NCBI GenBank assembly: GCA_963823245.1
Contig: CAWGKQ010000008.1
Span: forward strand, 124,001 to 188,000
DNA: 64,000 nt
Reading direction: 5' to 3'
From: JAWVFM01 sp963823245
Lineage (GTDB): Bacteria > Actinomycetota > Thermoleophilia > Solirubrobacterales > 70-9
Shown: in pieces, positions 29,544 through 36,486 of the stretch
Position numbering within the stretch: the stretch's first letter is position 1
Layout of the letters: every line of letters begins with the position of its first letter
Position numbers and translations under genes: made by a program
The notes under the pieces: model-generated
The model's database searches: none
What the model was told of the DNA's origin: nothing
The model's input: the letters and a program-made list of their open reading frames with translations, nothing else

Positions 29544-30305
29544 TCAGGCCGGGCGGCGGGCCGAGATGTTAAGCCGCACGTACTCCACGACTAGCGGCCT
29601 CGGCATGCCGCCCAGCACCGCGTCGAGGAACTCGCCATGGAGATCCTCCGGAAGCCTGTCGAGGTGCCACGGCAGGATCACCGTCGAGAGGAAGCCCCGG
29701 GGGTCGCGCGGGGTCACCGGCCAGGGCTCGAGCCACACCCGCTCAGTCTCGAAGCCGGCCCTCTGCAGGCGAAGCTCGGTGTCGCCGACGCTCGCGTAGT
29801 TCCATACGCGCTGCTCGGGCCGCAGGTAAGGCGAGAAGCGCTCGTCGCCCGACAGCGAGTCGATCACCCGCTCGATCTCGGCGATGTTGCCGGTGCCCCC
29901 GCACTGCGTCTCGAGCTGACCGCCGGGTCGCAGCGCGGCGTGAAGACGCTCGAAGAGGCGCTCGTGCTCGAGGATCCAATGGAAGACCGCGCTCGAGAAG
30001 ATCGCGTCGACGCGCTCGGAGACCTCGAGGTCGAGGAGGTTCTGGACCAGCAGCTCGACGCGCTCATCGCCCCCTATCGCGGCCTCGGCCTTCTCGATCA
30101 TGTCCGGAGAGGCGTCGACCCCGATCACGCGGCCCTCCGGAAGGCGCTCGAGCAGCAGCGCCGTGACCTTTCCGCTGCCGCATCCGGCGTCGAGGACGGT
30201 CTCGTCGCCGCGAAGGTCGAGGCGCTCTCCGACCGCGCGCCCCCAGGCGAGCTGGGGCGCCGCGTGGCGGTCGTAGGCCTCGGCGTCCCAGGTGGTCGCG
30301 TTCAT
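29544..30305 (-). CDS. SAM-dependent methyltransferase (trans-aconitate methyltransferase-like)
   Basis: This cytoplasmic class I methyltransferase has 253 residues. SAM-binding motif I is VLDAGCGSGKVTALLLERLP near residue 38, the acidic motif II is VIGVDAS near 60, and FSSAVFHWILEHE near 104 together with LRPGGQLETQCGG near 126 resembles trans-aconitate 2-methyltransferase (Tam). Its ATG at 30305 overlaps the leuD stop (ATGA). Trans-aconitate is a side product of aconitase chemistry, and related enzymes methylate isopropylmalate, so a housekeeping role beside LeuC/LeuD is plausible. This is inferred from position and not shown. Upstream in-frame starts are within leuD and are rejected. Confidence 0.82.
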   Translation of the reverse strand: MNATTWDAEAYDRHAAPQLAWGRAVGERLDLRGDETVLDAGCGSGKVTALLLERLPEGRVIGVDASPDMIEKAEAAIGGDERVELLVQNLLDLEVSERVDAIFSSAVFHWILEHERLFERLHAALRPGGQLETQCGGTGNIAEIERVIDSLSGDERFSPYLRPEQRVWNYASVGDTELRLQRAGFETERVWLEPWPVTPRDPRGFLSTVILPWHLDRLPEDLHGEFLDAVLGGMPRPLVVEYVRLNISARRPA

Positions 30306-30868
30306 CCCAGGCCGCTGGTAACGGGCGCAACCTCCGATGTCCCCGCCGCCTCGAACGCGTCGATCTCGCCGGAGCATTGGAGCGTCAGCCCGATGTCGTC
30401 GAGGCCGCGAAGCAAGCGGTGCTTCACCTCCTCGTCGATCTCGAATTCGAAAACCCCGTCAGCGGAGTTGACGGTCTGATCGTCGACGTCGATTCGGGCC
30501 TCGCCCGCCTCAGCGATTGCGCGGCAATGCGCTTCGTCGAGGATCACCGGCAGGAGGCCGATCTTCGTGCAGTTGGCGTAGAAGATGTCGCCGAAGGAGG
30601 GGGCGATGATCGCCTCGAAACCGAAGTCCTCGAGCGCCCAGGGCGCATGCTCGCGTGACGAGCCGCATCCGAAATTCCGGCCGGCGACGAGGATCGGGTG
30701 CGGCTCGAGCTCGATTTCGCCGTCGCGCACCCAGTCGTAGAAGAGGAACTCGCCGAAGCCGGTGCGCTCGACCCTCTTCAGGAACTGCTTGGGGATGATC
30801 TGGTCGGTGTCGACGTCGGCACGGTCGAGCACCGAGACCCTCCCCTCGATGACGTCGACGGCCCTCAT
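30302..30868 (-). CDS. leuD: 3-isopropylmalate dehydratase small subunit
   Basis: LeuD is the swivel-domain partner of LeuC in the isomerisation of 2- to 3-isopropylmalate, and with CimA of citramalate to methylmalate. The 188-residue protein starts MRAVDVIEGRVSVLDRADVD. It has TDQIIPKQFLKRVERTGFGE near residue 20, the signature GRNFGCGSSREHAPWAL near 68, and FGDIFYANCTKIGLLPV near 98. The start at 30868 overlaps the leuC stop by four bases (ATGA), which ensures equal production of the two subunits. The C-terminus overlaps the methyltransferase start. Confidence 0.95.
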   Translation of the reverse strand: MRAVDVIEGRVSVLDRADVDTDQIIPKQFLKRVERTGFGEFLFYDWVRDGEIELEPHPILVAGRNFGCGSSREHAPWALEDFGFEAIIAPSFGDIFYANCTKIGLLPVILDEAHCRAIAEAGEARIDVDDQTVNSADGVFEFEIDEEVKHRLLRGLDDIGLTLQCSGEIDAFEAAGTSEVAPVTSGLG

Positions 30869-32259
30869 GCGCCGTCCCACTCGCGAATGTCGACGAATCT
30901 CCCGGCGACCGCCGCCGCAGCGGCCATGCGAGGGCTTACAAGGTGCGTCCGGCCTCCCTTCCCCTGGCGGCCCTCGAAGTTGCGATTCGAAGTCGAGGCG
31001 CAGCGCTCGCCCGGGGAGAGGATGTCGGGGTTCATCCCGAGGCACATCGAGCAGCCCGCAGTGCGCCACTCGAACCCGGCATCCGCGAAGACCTTGTCGA
31101 GTCCCTCCTCCTCGGCCTGCGCGCGCACCTGCTGCGAGCCGGGGACCACCATGGCCCGGATCGAGTCGGCGACGCGCCTGCCCTCGACCATCTGCGCGGC
31201 CTCGCGAAGGTCGCCGATTCGCGAGTTCGTGCAGGAGCCGATGAAGACGCGGTCGAGCGGGATCTCGCCAATCGGCGTGCCGGGCTCGAGGGCCATGTAG
31301 GCGAGGGCACGCTCGGCAACCTCGCGGTCGGCCGGGCCCTCGCCCCAGGTAATGGGATCGGGCACCGCCCCGGTCACCTCCGTGACCATCCCGGGGTTCG
31401 TCCCCCAGGTGACCATCGGCGAGATCTTCGACGCGTCGATCTCGACCTGGCTGTCGAAGCTGGCGCCGTCTTCCGTTGGCAGCGCGCGCCACCGCTCGAC
31501 GGCCGCCTCGAAGTCATCCGGCGCGGCCGGGCGACCCTCGATCCACTCGAAGGTCACCTCGTCGGGCGCGACCATCCCGGCGCGACCGCCGCCCTCGATG
31601 GTCATGTTGCAGACGGTCATCCGGCCCTCCATGGACAGGGCCTCGATGGCGGGCCCCGCGTACTCGACGGCGTGGCCGACCATGCCGCCGGTGCCGAGCC
31701 GCCCGATCGTCGCCAGGATCAGATCCTTCGCGCCGACGCCCGGGCCGGCCTCGCCCGTGTAGAGGATGCGCATCGTCTTCGGCCGGCGCTGGACCATGCA
31801 CTGGGTGGCGAGCACGTGCTCGACCTCGGAAGTCCCGATCCCGAAGGCGAGGGCGCCGAACGCGCCGTGGGTCGAGGTGTGGCTGTCCCCGCAGACGATC
31901 GTCATTCCCGGCTGGGTCACGCCGAGCTCAGGGCCGATCACGTGTACGATCCCCTGGCGGTCGGAGCCGAGGGAGTAGATCGGGATGCCGAACTCCTCGC
32001 AGTTTCGCTCCAGCGTTTCGACCTGCACTCGCGACAGCTCGTCGGCGATCAGACGCGCGGCCGAGGTGCCGTCCGTCGGGACGTTGTGGTCGGCGGTGGC
32101 GAGCGTGCGGTCCGGCCGCCGGACCTTGCGGCCCTCGAGCCGGAGGCCGTCGAAGGCCTGCGGTGAGGTGACCTCGTGGACGAGGTGCAGGTCGATGTAA
32201 ATCAGGCCGTCGGCGACCTCATGCGCCGCCCAGATCTTGTCGAACAGCGTCTGCGCCAT
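30865..32259 (-). CDS. leuC: 3-isopropylmalate dehydratase large subunit
   Basis: LeuC is the 4Fe-4S aconitase-family catalytic subunit for isopropylmalate isomerisation. It has 464 residues, starting MAQTLFDKIWAAHEV. Substrate and cluster motifs are ATADHNVPT near residue 55, GDSHTSTHGAFGALAFGIGTSEVEHVLATQ near 122, a cluster cysteine in FIGSCTNSRIGDLREA near 340, and two more in TAGCSMCLGMNPDILSPGERCASTSNRNFEGRQG split near 400-432. The frame is intact. The ATG at 32259 overlaps the stop of the HTH/cupin regulator gene, so regulator, leuC and leuD are on one message. Confidence 0.96.
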   Translation of the reverse strand: MAQTLFDKIWAAHEVADGLIYIDLHLVHEVTSPQAFDGLRLEGRKVRRPDRTLATADHNVPTDGTSAARLIADELSRVQVETLERNCEEFGIPIYSLGSDRQGIVHVIGPELGVTQPGMTIVCGDSHTSTHGAFGALAFGIGTSEVEHVLATQCMVQRRPKTMRILYTGEAGPGVGAKDLILATIGRLGTGGMVGHAVEYAGPAIEALSMEGRMTVCNMTIEGGGRAGMVAPDEVTFEWIEGRPAAPDDFEAAVERWRALPTEDGASFDSQVEIDASKISPMVTWGTNPGMVTEVTGAVPDPITWGEGPADREVAERALAYMALEPGTPIGEIPLDRVFIGSCTNSRIGDLREAAQMVEGRRVADSIRAMVVPGSQQVRAQAEEEGLDKVFADAGFEWRTAGCSMCLGMNPDILSPGERCASTSNRNFEGRQGKGGRTHLVSPRMAAAAAVAGRFVDIREWDGA

Positions 32260-32852
32260 CAGCCTCTCCGGAGGCCGGCGGCGACCACGGCGATGAACCG
32301 GGTCGGCTCGGTGCCGTCGTTGCGAAAGCAGTGCGGCAGGTCGGCGTCGAAGGTGACGCTGTCGCCGGCGGCGAGCGGGTGGCGCTCGCCCTCGACCTCG
32401 AGCGTCAGCTCGCCGTCGACGACGATCGCCGTCTCGCGGCTGCCCGGCTCGTGCAGGGGTGGATCGTCCGTGCCACCGGTGCTCGCCGCGGGCGCAAGCT
32501 CGTGGAGGGACGCATCCGCGCGCTGCCCGGGGAGGGACGGGGTGAGCTCTTCGGTACGGTGCCCGCCGCGCACGCGAGATCGACCCTCGCCCGCGCGGAC
32601 GATCGTGAGGTGGCTGCCCTCGTCGAGGCGCAGGAGCTGCGAGAGGCTCAGCTCGAGGCCGGCGGCGATGCGGGCGGCGACCGCCAGCGTGGGGCTTGTC
32701 TCTCCCCGCTCGACCTGCGAGAGCATCGGTGCGCTGACGCCCGAGCGGGCCGCGAGATCGCGGAGCGAGAGGTCCATGCCCTCGCGGAGCGCGCGCACGC
32801 GCTCCCCCACCGCCCCGTTCTGCGTCTGCGTCTGCGTCGCCTGCGCGCTCAC
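32259..32852 (-). CDS. HTH (XRE) transcription regulator with C-terminal cupin domain
   Basis: This is a DNA-binding regulator of 197 residues. An XRE helix-turn-helix covers residues 16-70 (ERVRALREGMDLSLRDLAARS, then VSAPMLSQVERGETSPTL). A small-molecule-sensing cupin barrel covers about 130-190 (DGELTLEVEGERHPLAAGDSV, then FDADLPHCFRNDG). Members of this architecture sense metabolites such as amino acids, polyamines or sugars. The gene overlaps leuC (ATGA) and is preceded by a 16-bp dyad at 32861-32876, consistent with autoregulation and control of leuCD. The ligand is unknown; a branched-chain intermediate is a reasonable guess. The start is GTG 32852 without a strong ribosome site. Confidence 0.85.
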   Translation of the reverse strand: MSAQATQTQTQNGAVGERVRALREGMDLSLRDLAARSGVSAPMLSQVERGETSPTLAVAARIAAGLELSLSQLLRLDEGSHLTIVRAGEGRSRVRGGHRTEELTPSLPGQRADASLHELAPAASTGGTDDPPLHEPGSRETAIVVDGELTLEVEGERHPLAAGDSVTFDADLPHCFRNDGTEPTRFIAVVAAGLRRG

Positions 32853-32860
32853 CGTGCTGC

Positions 32861-32876
32861 GTATGTTATCACGTAC
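32861..32876. promoter_or_regulatory. Candidate operator of the HTH/cupin regulator
   Basis: GTACGTGATAACATAC is an imperfect palindrome of the form GTA-N-GT-N-AT-N-AC-N-TAC, eight bases upstream of the regulator GTG. It sits in the only 30-bp gap between the SDR gene and the regulator. Autoregulation through this site is inferred. Confidence 0.5.
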
Positions 32877-32882
32877 GATTGT

Positions 32883-33629
32883 CTAGCGAGACTGATTGCT
32901 CGGACGCACGAGGATCTCGTTGATCGAAACCCGCTTCGGCTGGCTGAGCGCGTAGACGATGGCGTTCGCGATGTCGCGCGCCTCGAGGACGTCGGTGCTC
33001 TGCCGCATCTTCTCGATCTGCTCGACGACCATCGGGTGGGTGTTGTGGCCCTGGAGCTCGGTGTCGACGAAGCCCGGCTCGATGCACGTGACCCGGACCC
33101 CGATGTGGGCACCCTCCTGGCGCAGCGACTCGGAGAAGCCGACCACGCCCCACTTGGTCATGTTGTAGACACCGCTTCCCAGGCTCGCGATCCGGCCGGC
33201 CACCGAGGAGACGTTGACGATGTCTCCCCCACCTCCGTCTCGCAGGAGCGGCACCGCGACGTTCGTGCAATACAGGAGGCCGAGGAGGTTCACCTCGATC
33301 ATCCGCCGCCACTCGTCCGTGTCGGCACCCTGGATGGGGCCGAGCAGCATGACGCCGGCGTTGTTGATGAGGCCGTCGAGACCGCCGAGTGCCTCATGCG
33401 CGCCCTCGACGAGCGCCTTGGCCTGCTCCTCGTCCGAGATGTCGGACCGGATCGCGACGGCCGTGCCACCCTCGCGCTCGATCGTCGACGCCAGCTCGTC
33501 GAGGCGGTCCTTGCGGCGGGCGCCGAGCGCGACCTCGGCACCCTCGCCGACGAGCGCGAGCGCCGTGGCCTCACCGATACCCGACGAGGCGCCGGTGATG
33601 AGGACCTTGCGGCCGTCGAGCGACCCCAC
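32883..33629 (-). CDS. Short-chain dehydrogenase/reductase
   Basis: This NAD(P)-dependent oxidoreductase of 248 residues has a classical SDR fold. The cofactor motif TGASSGIG is near residue 12, NNAG near 89, catalytic serine region VSSVAGRIASLGSG near 140 and YNMTK near 156. The Arg-rich GARRKDR after beta-2 suggests NADP(H) preference. It lies nine bases after leuA and 30 bases before the HTH/cupin regulator, so it is part of the leu transcript. No specific leucine-pathway reaction needs it; clade resemblance is to general 3-oxoacyl/serine-type reductases. The substrate is unknown. The GTG at 33629 is used because upstream codons fall inside leuA. Confidence 0.88.
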   Translation of the reverse strand: MGSLDGRKVLITGASSGIGEATALALVGEGAEVALGARRKDRLDELASTIEREGGTAVAIRSDISDEEQAKALVEGAHEALGGLDGLINNAGVMLLGPIQGADTDEWRRMIEVNLLGLLYCTNVAVPLLRDGGGGDIVNVSSVAGRIASLGSGVYNMTKWGVVGFSESLRQEGAHIGVRVTCIEPGFVDTELQGHNTHPMVVEQIEKMRQSTDVLEARDIANAIVYALSQPKRVSINEILVRPSNQSR

Positions 33630-33638
33630 GCCGACAGC

Positions 33639-35231
33639 CTATGGCGTGCGCTCGCGCACCGCGTCCGCCACGACAGCCTCCGCCTCGCGGACCGCTGCGC
33701 CCTCGAGCGCATTCGACAGCGCGCGCACGTAGGCACGGGCCGACGCCTCGAGGATGTCCGTCGCCACGCCCTGGCCGCTCGCCAGACGCCCGGCCGCGCG
33801 GAGCATCACCGTCACCTCGCCCAGGGCGTCCTCGCCCTCGGTCACCGCGGAGACCGTGTACTGGCGAAGGTCGCACTCCACCTCGGTCGCATTCTGGATC
33901 GCGACGAAGATCGCATCGACGGGCCCGTCGCCGGACGCCTCACCGACGACCTCCTCGCCCGCGGGCGTCGTCACCGCGACGCGGGCGTTCGGCGGGCGGC
34001 GCGAGCCGGCCTCGACCTCGAACCAGGCCAGCTCGTAGCGCTCGCCGCCCTCACGGACCTGGTCGGAGACGATTGCCTCGAGGTCGAGCGCGGTGACCTG
34101 CTTCTTGCGGTCGGCGATCTCCTTGAAGGCGGCGAACGCCTGGTTCAGCGCGTTGCCCTCGACCTTGAAGCCGAGCTGCTCCAGGGCGTCGCGAAGCGCG
34201 TGGCGGCCCGAGTGCTTGCCGAGCACGATCGAGTTCGACTCGAGGCCGACCTCGGTCGCATCCATGATCTCGTAGGTCGTGCGCTCCTTCAGCACACCGT
34301 CCTGGTGGATGCCGGACTCGTGCGCGAAAGCGTTTCGCCCCACGATCGCCTTGTTCGGCTGCACCGCGTAGCCCGTGAAGCGGGAGACCATGCGGCTCGT
34401 GCGGGCCAGCTCGCGCGGGTTGAGCATGGTGTCGAGGCCGTGGACGTCGCGACGCGTCCGCAGCAGCATCACGATCTCCTCCAGCGAGCAGTTGCCGGCC
34501 CGCTCGCCGATCCCGTTCACGGCGCACTCGACCTGGCGGGCGCCCGCGAGGACTCCCGCGTAGGAGTTCGCAACCGCGAGGCCCAGGTCGTCGTGGCAGT
34601 GCACCGACATGCGCACGTCGCGCAGCGCAGGAACCAGCTCGTAGAGACGGGCGAAGTACGCCATGTACTCCTCGGGCGTCGTGTAGCCGACCGTGTCGGG
34701 AATGTTGACCACGGTCGCGCCCTCCTCGACAGCGATCGCGCAGACCTCCGCCGTGAACTCCACCTCGGCGCGGGTGGCGTCCATCGGCGAGAACTCGACG
34801 TCGTCGCAGTAGGACTTGGCCAGCGTCACGGCGGCCTTCGCCTGACCCTTCACGTCCTCGCGCGTCGTCTGGAGCTGGTGCTCGATGTGGATGTCGGACG
34901 TCGAGATGAAGGTGTGGATTCGGGGGCGCTCCGAGTCCTTGATCGCGTTCCAAGCCGTGTCGATGTCCGCTTTGTGCGTGCGCGCCAGGCCGCAGATCAC
35001 CGGGCCCTCCACCGCGCGCGAGATCGCCTCGACAGCTTCGAAGTCGCCGGGCGAGGTGATCGGGAACCCCGCCTCGATCACGTCGACCCCCAGTCGCGCG
35101 AGCTGCTGCGCGATCTCGACCTTCTCCTGAGTGTTCAGCGAGATCCCCGGCGACTGCTCGCCGTCTCGCAGCGTGGTGTCGAAGATGTGGACCCGGCTGG
35201 CGGGCGACAGTTGTGATGACTCAGCGCTCAT
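33639..35231 (-). CDS. leuA: 2-isopropylmalate synthase
   Basis: This is the committed step to leucine: 2-oxoisovalerate plus acetyl-CoA. The 530-residue protein starts at ATG 35231 behind GAGGAGG; the preceding in-frame codons belong to the leader. The TIM barrel has FDTTLRDGEQSPGISLN near residue 17, EAGFPITSPGDFEAV near 52, VHCHDDLGLAVANS near 208, GIGERAGNCSLEE near 234 and NAFAHESGIHQDGV near 300. The C-terminal half is the LeuA dimer/regulatory domain that binds leucine for feedback inhibition (about 385-525). The transcript begins with a leucine-rich leader peptide (35356-35415), so synthesis is probably also controlled by attenuation. It heads the leu operon. Confidence 0.96.
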   Translation of the reverse strand: MSAESSQLSPASRVHIFDTTLRDGEQSPGISLNTQEKVEIAQQLARLGVDVIEAGFPITSPGDFEAVEAISRAVEGPVICGLARTHKADIDTAWNAIKDSERPRIHTFISTSDIHIEHQLQTTREDVKGQAKAAVTLAKSYCDDVEFSPMDATRAEVEFTAEVCAIAVEEGATVVNIPDTVGYTTPEEYMAYFARLYELVPALRDVRMSVHCHDDLGLAVANSYAGVLAGARQVECAVNGIGERAGNCSLEEIVMLLRTRRDVHGLDTMLNPRELARTSRMVSRFTGYAVQPNKAIVGRNAFAHESGIHQDGVLKERTTYEIMDATEVGLESNSIVLGKHSGRHALRDALEQLGFKVEGNALNQAFAAFKEIADRKKQVTALDLEAIVSDQVREGGERYELAWFEVEAGSRRPPNARVAVTTPAGEEVVGEASGDGPVDAIFVAIQNATEVECDLRQYTVSAVTEGEDALGEVTVMLRAAGRLASGQGVATDILEASARAYVRALSNALEGAAVREAEAVVADAVRERTP

Positions 35232-35355
35232 CGCGCCTTCCTCCTCAAATCTCTTGCGGACGCTTCGCGTCCTTACCTGCTGCTTTCGGGGCGAAGCCCT
35301 CACCAACAGAAACTTCCGATTGACCTTTATCTCGCGGCTATCGCGCCGCCCAGCG
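35232..35355 (-). promoter_or_regulatory. leuA attenuator region
   Basis: This untranslated RNA lies between the leader peptide and leuA. It holds several short stems in transcript order: GCGGC/GCCGC (35334-35349), GGGCTTCGCCC (35288-35299) and the perfect GGACGC-GAA-GCGTCC hairpin (35258-35272), which ends 11 bases before the leuA ribosome site. A CCCCC-TTC-GGGGG stem (35361-35374) covers the last codons of the leader peptide. Such competing stems are expected of ribosome-mediated attenuation. I cannot say from inspection which is the terminator; no U-run is present. Confidence 0.55.
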
Positions 35356-35415
35356 CTATTCCCCCCGAAGGGGGAGGAGAAGGAGAAGCGCCAGGCTGTC
35401 GAGCCGGTGGGCCAT
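35356..35415 (-). CDS. leuL: Leucine-rich leader peptide of the leu operon
   Basis: A short frame on the minus strand from ATG 35415 encodes MAHRLDSLALLLLLPLRGE and stops with TAG at 35358-35356. Eight of its 19 residues are leucine, five in a row (CTT CTC CTT CTC CTC), followed by Pro and another Leu. It lies 124 bases upstream of leuA and is followed by several hairpins. This is the classic layout of an amino-acid attenuator: when charged Leu-tRNA is scarce, the ribosome stalls on the Leu codons and changes RNA folding, letting transcription enter leuA. No ribosome site is visible, so the message may be leaderless or nearly so. Similar leuL peptides are known in enterobacteria and streptomycetes. 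Confidence 0.75.
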   Translation of the reverse strand: MAHRLDSLALLLLLPLRGE

Positions 35416-35438
35416 TCGGTCGCGTGAGAGTAGCAACG

Positions 35439-36476
35439 CTACGCGTCGGGGACGAGTACGACCTTGCCGACGTTCTTGCGCTCGGCGATGAAGCGGTGGG
35501 CTTCGGCGGCCCGGTCGAACGGGAACGCCTCGGCGACGACCGGCCTCAGGCGGCCGGCCTCGAGGTCTGCCATCAGCGGCTCGACCATGCGATCGAGGCT
35601 GCCCTCCTGCCGCCACCAGGTGAGCATGTTGAGGCCGAAGACGCCCTTGTTCTCGTTCATGATCGCGGCGCTCTTCCACCACGGCATGGTCGCGACCGGC
35701 ATCCGGGCAAGGGCCCTGGCTACGGCGCGGAGGTCACGGCCCTCGCCGGTCTGGATCTCGGAGGCGCCGTACATGATCAGGCGCCCGCCCTGCCGGAGGA
35801 TCTTGTAGTCCTTGCGGAAGCTCGACGGTCCGATCGCGTCCATGATCACGTCGACGCCCTCGCCGTTCGTGATCCGCATCACCTCGGCAGCGAAGTCCTG
35901 ATTTCGGTAGTCGATCGGGTGATCGACACCCTGCTCGGCGATCGCCTCGTGCTTCGACGGCGACGCGGTTCCGAAGACCTCGGCTCCGCGGAGCTTCGCG
36001 ATCTGCGTCGCTGAAATGCCGACGCCGCCGGCCGCCGCGTGGATCAGCGCCCGCTCGCCCTCCTTGAGCCCGCCCATGATCACGAGCGCGGCGTAGGCCG
36101 TGCCGTAGTTGACCGGGAAGGCGGCCCCCTGCTCGAACGAGAGGTCGGCCGGAAGCGGAAGCGCCTGATCAGCCGGAACCGTGACGAGCTCGGCCTGACC
36201 GTTGAACTCACATCCCGCGATAACCCGGTCGCCGACCTTGTGCCCCTCCACGCCATCGGCGATCGACTCGACCTCGCCCGCGACCTCGTAGCCAACCACG
36301 CACGGCACCGGCGGTGCGTCCGGATAGGTGCCGGCCCTGGCCATGAGGTCGGCGAAGTTGATGCCGGCCGCCTTGACCGCGATCCGCAGCTGGCCCGGCC
36401 CCACGGGCGGGTCAGTGCGCTCCTTGACCTGAAGCACCTCCGGAGGCCCGTGCCTGGTGATGACGACCGCGCGCAC
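35439..36476 (-). CDS. Zinc-type alcohol dehydrogenase / quinone oxidoreductase family protein
   Basis: This NADPH-dependent medium-chain oxidoreductase has 345 residues. It starts at GTG 36476 with the standard MRAVVITRHGPPEVLQV N-terminus. A GroES-like domain precedes the Rossmann domain, whose cofactor motif is HAAAGGVGISATQIAK near residue 145 (AAxGGVG). The zinc ligands of true alcohol dehydrogenases are absent, as in zeta-crystallin-type quinone reductases. NYGTAYAALVIMGGLKEGERALI and DAIGPSSFRKDYKILRQGGRL are family features. It follows serA after ten bases and ends 23 bases before the leucine leader peptide, so the leu promoter must lie within its 3' end. The substrate is unknown. Confidence 0.88.
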   Translation of the reverse strand: MRAVVITRHGPPEVLQVKERTDPPVGPGQLRIAVKAAGINFADLMARAGTYPDAPPVPCVVGYEVAGEVESIADGVEGHKVGDRVIAGCEFNGQAELVTVPADQALPLPADLSFEQGAAFPVNYGTAYAALVIMGGLKEGERALIHAAAGGVGISATQIAKLRGAEVFGTASPSKHEAIAEQGVDHPIDYRNQDFAAEVMRITNGEGVDVIMDAIGPSSFRKDYKILRQGGRLIMYGASEIQTGEGRDLRAVARALARMPVATMPWWKSAAIMNENKGVFGLNMLTWWRQEGSLDRMVEPLMADLEAGRLRPVVAEAFPFDRAAEAHRFIAERKNVGKVVLVPDA

Positions 36477-36486
36477 GCCGTCGACC

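Noticed and set aside
32331..35216. Long plus-strand open frame (961 codons) opposite leuA, SDR and the regulator
   Set aside because: Antisense shadow of GC-rich genes; the composition (Arg, His, Asp, Val, Leu) is typical of mirrored codons and no domain is recognisable.
35416..35682. A longer 108-codon protein ending in the leucine-rich peptide
   Set aside because: The upstream part lies in another frame of the quinone oxidoreductase gene and is Arg/Gly-rich shadow; only the last 19 codons from ATG 35415 fall in the intergenic region.
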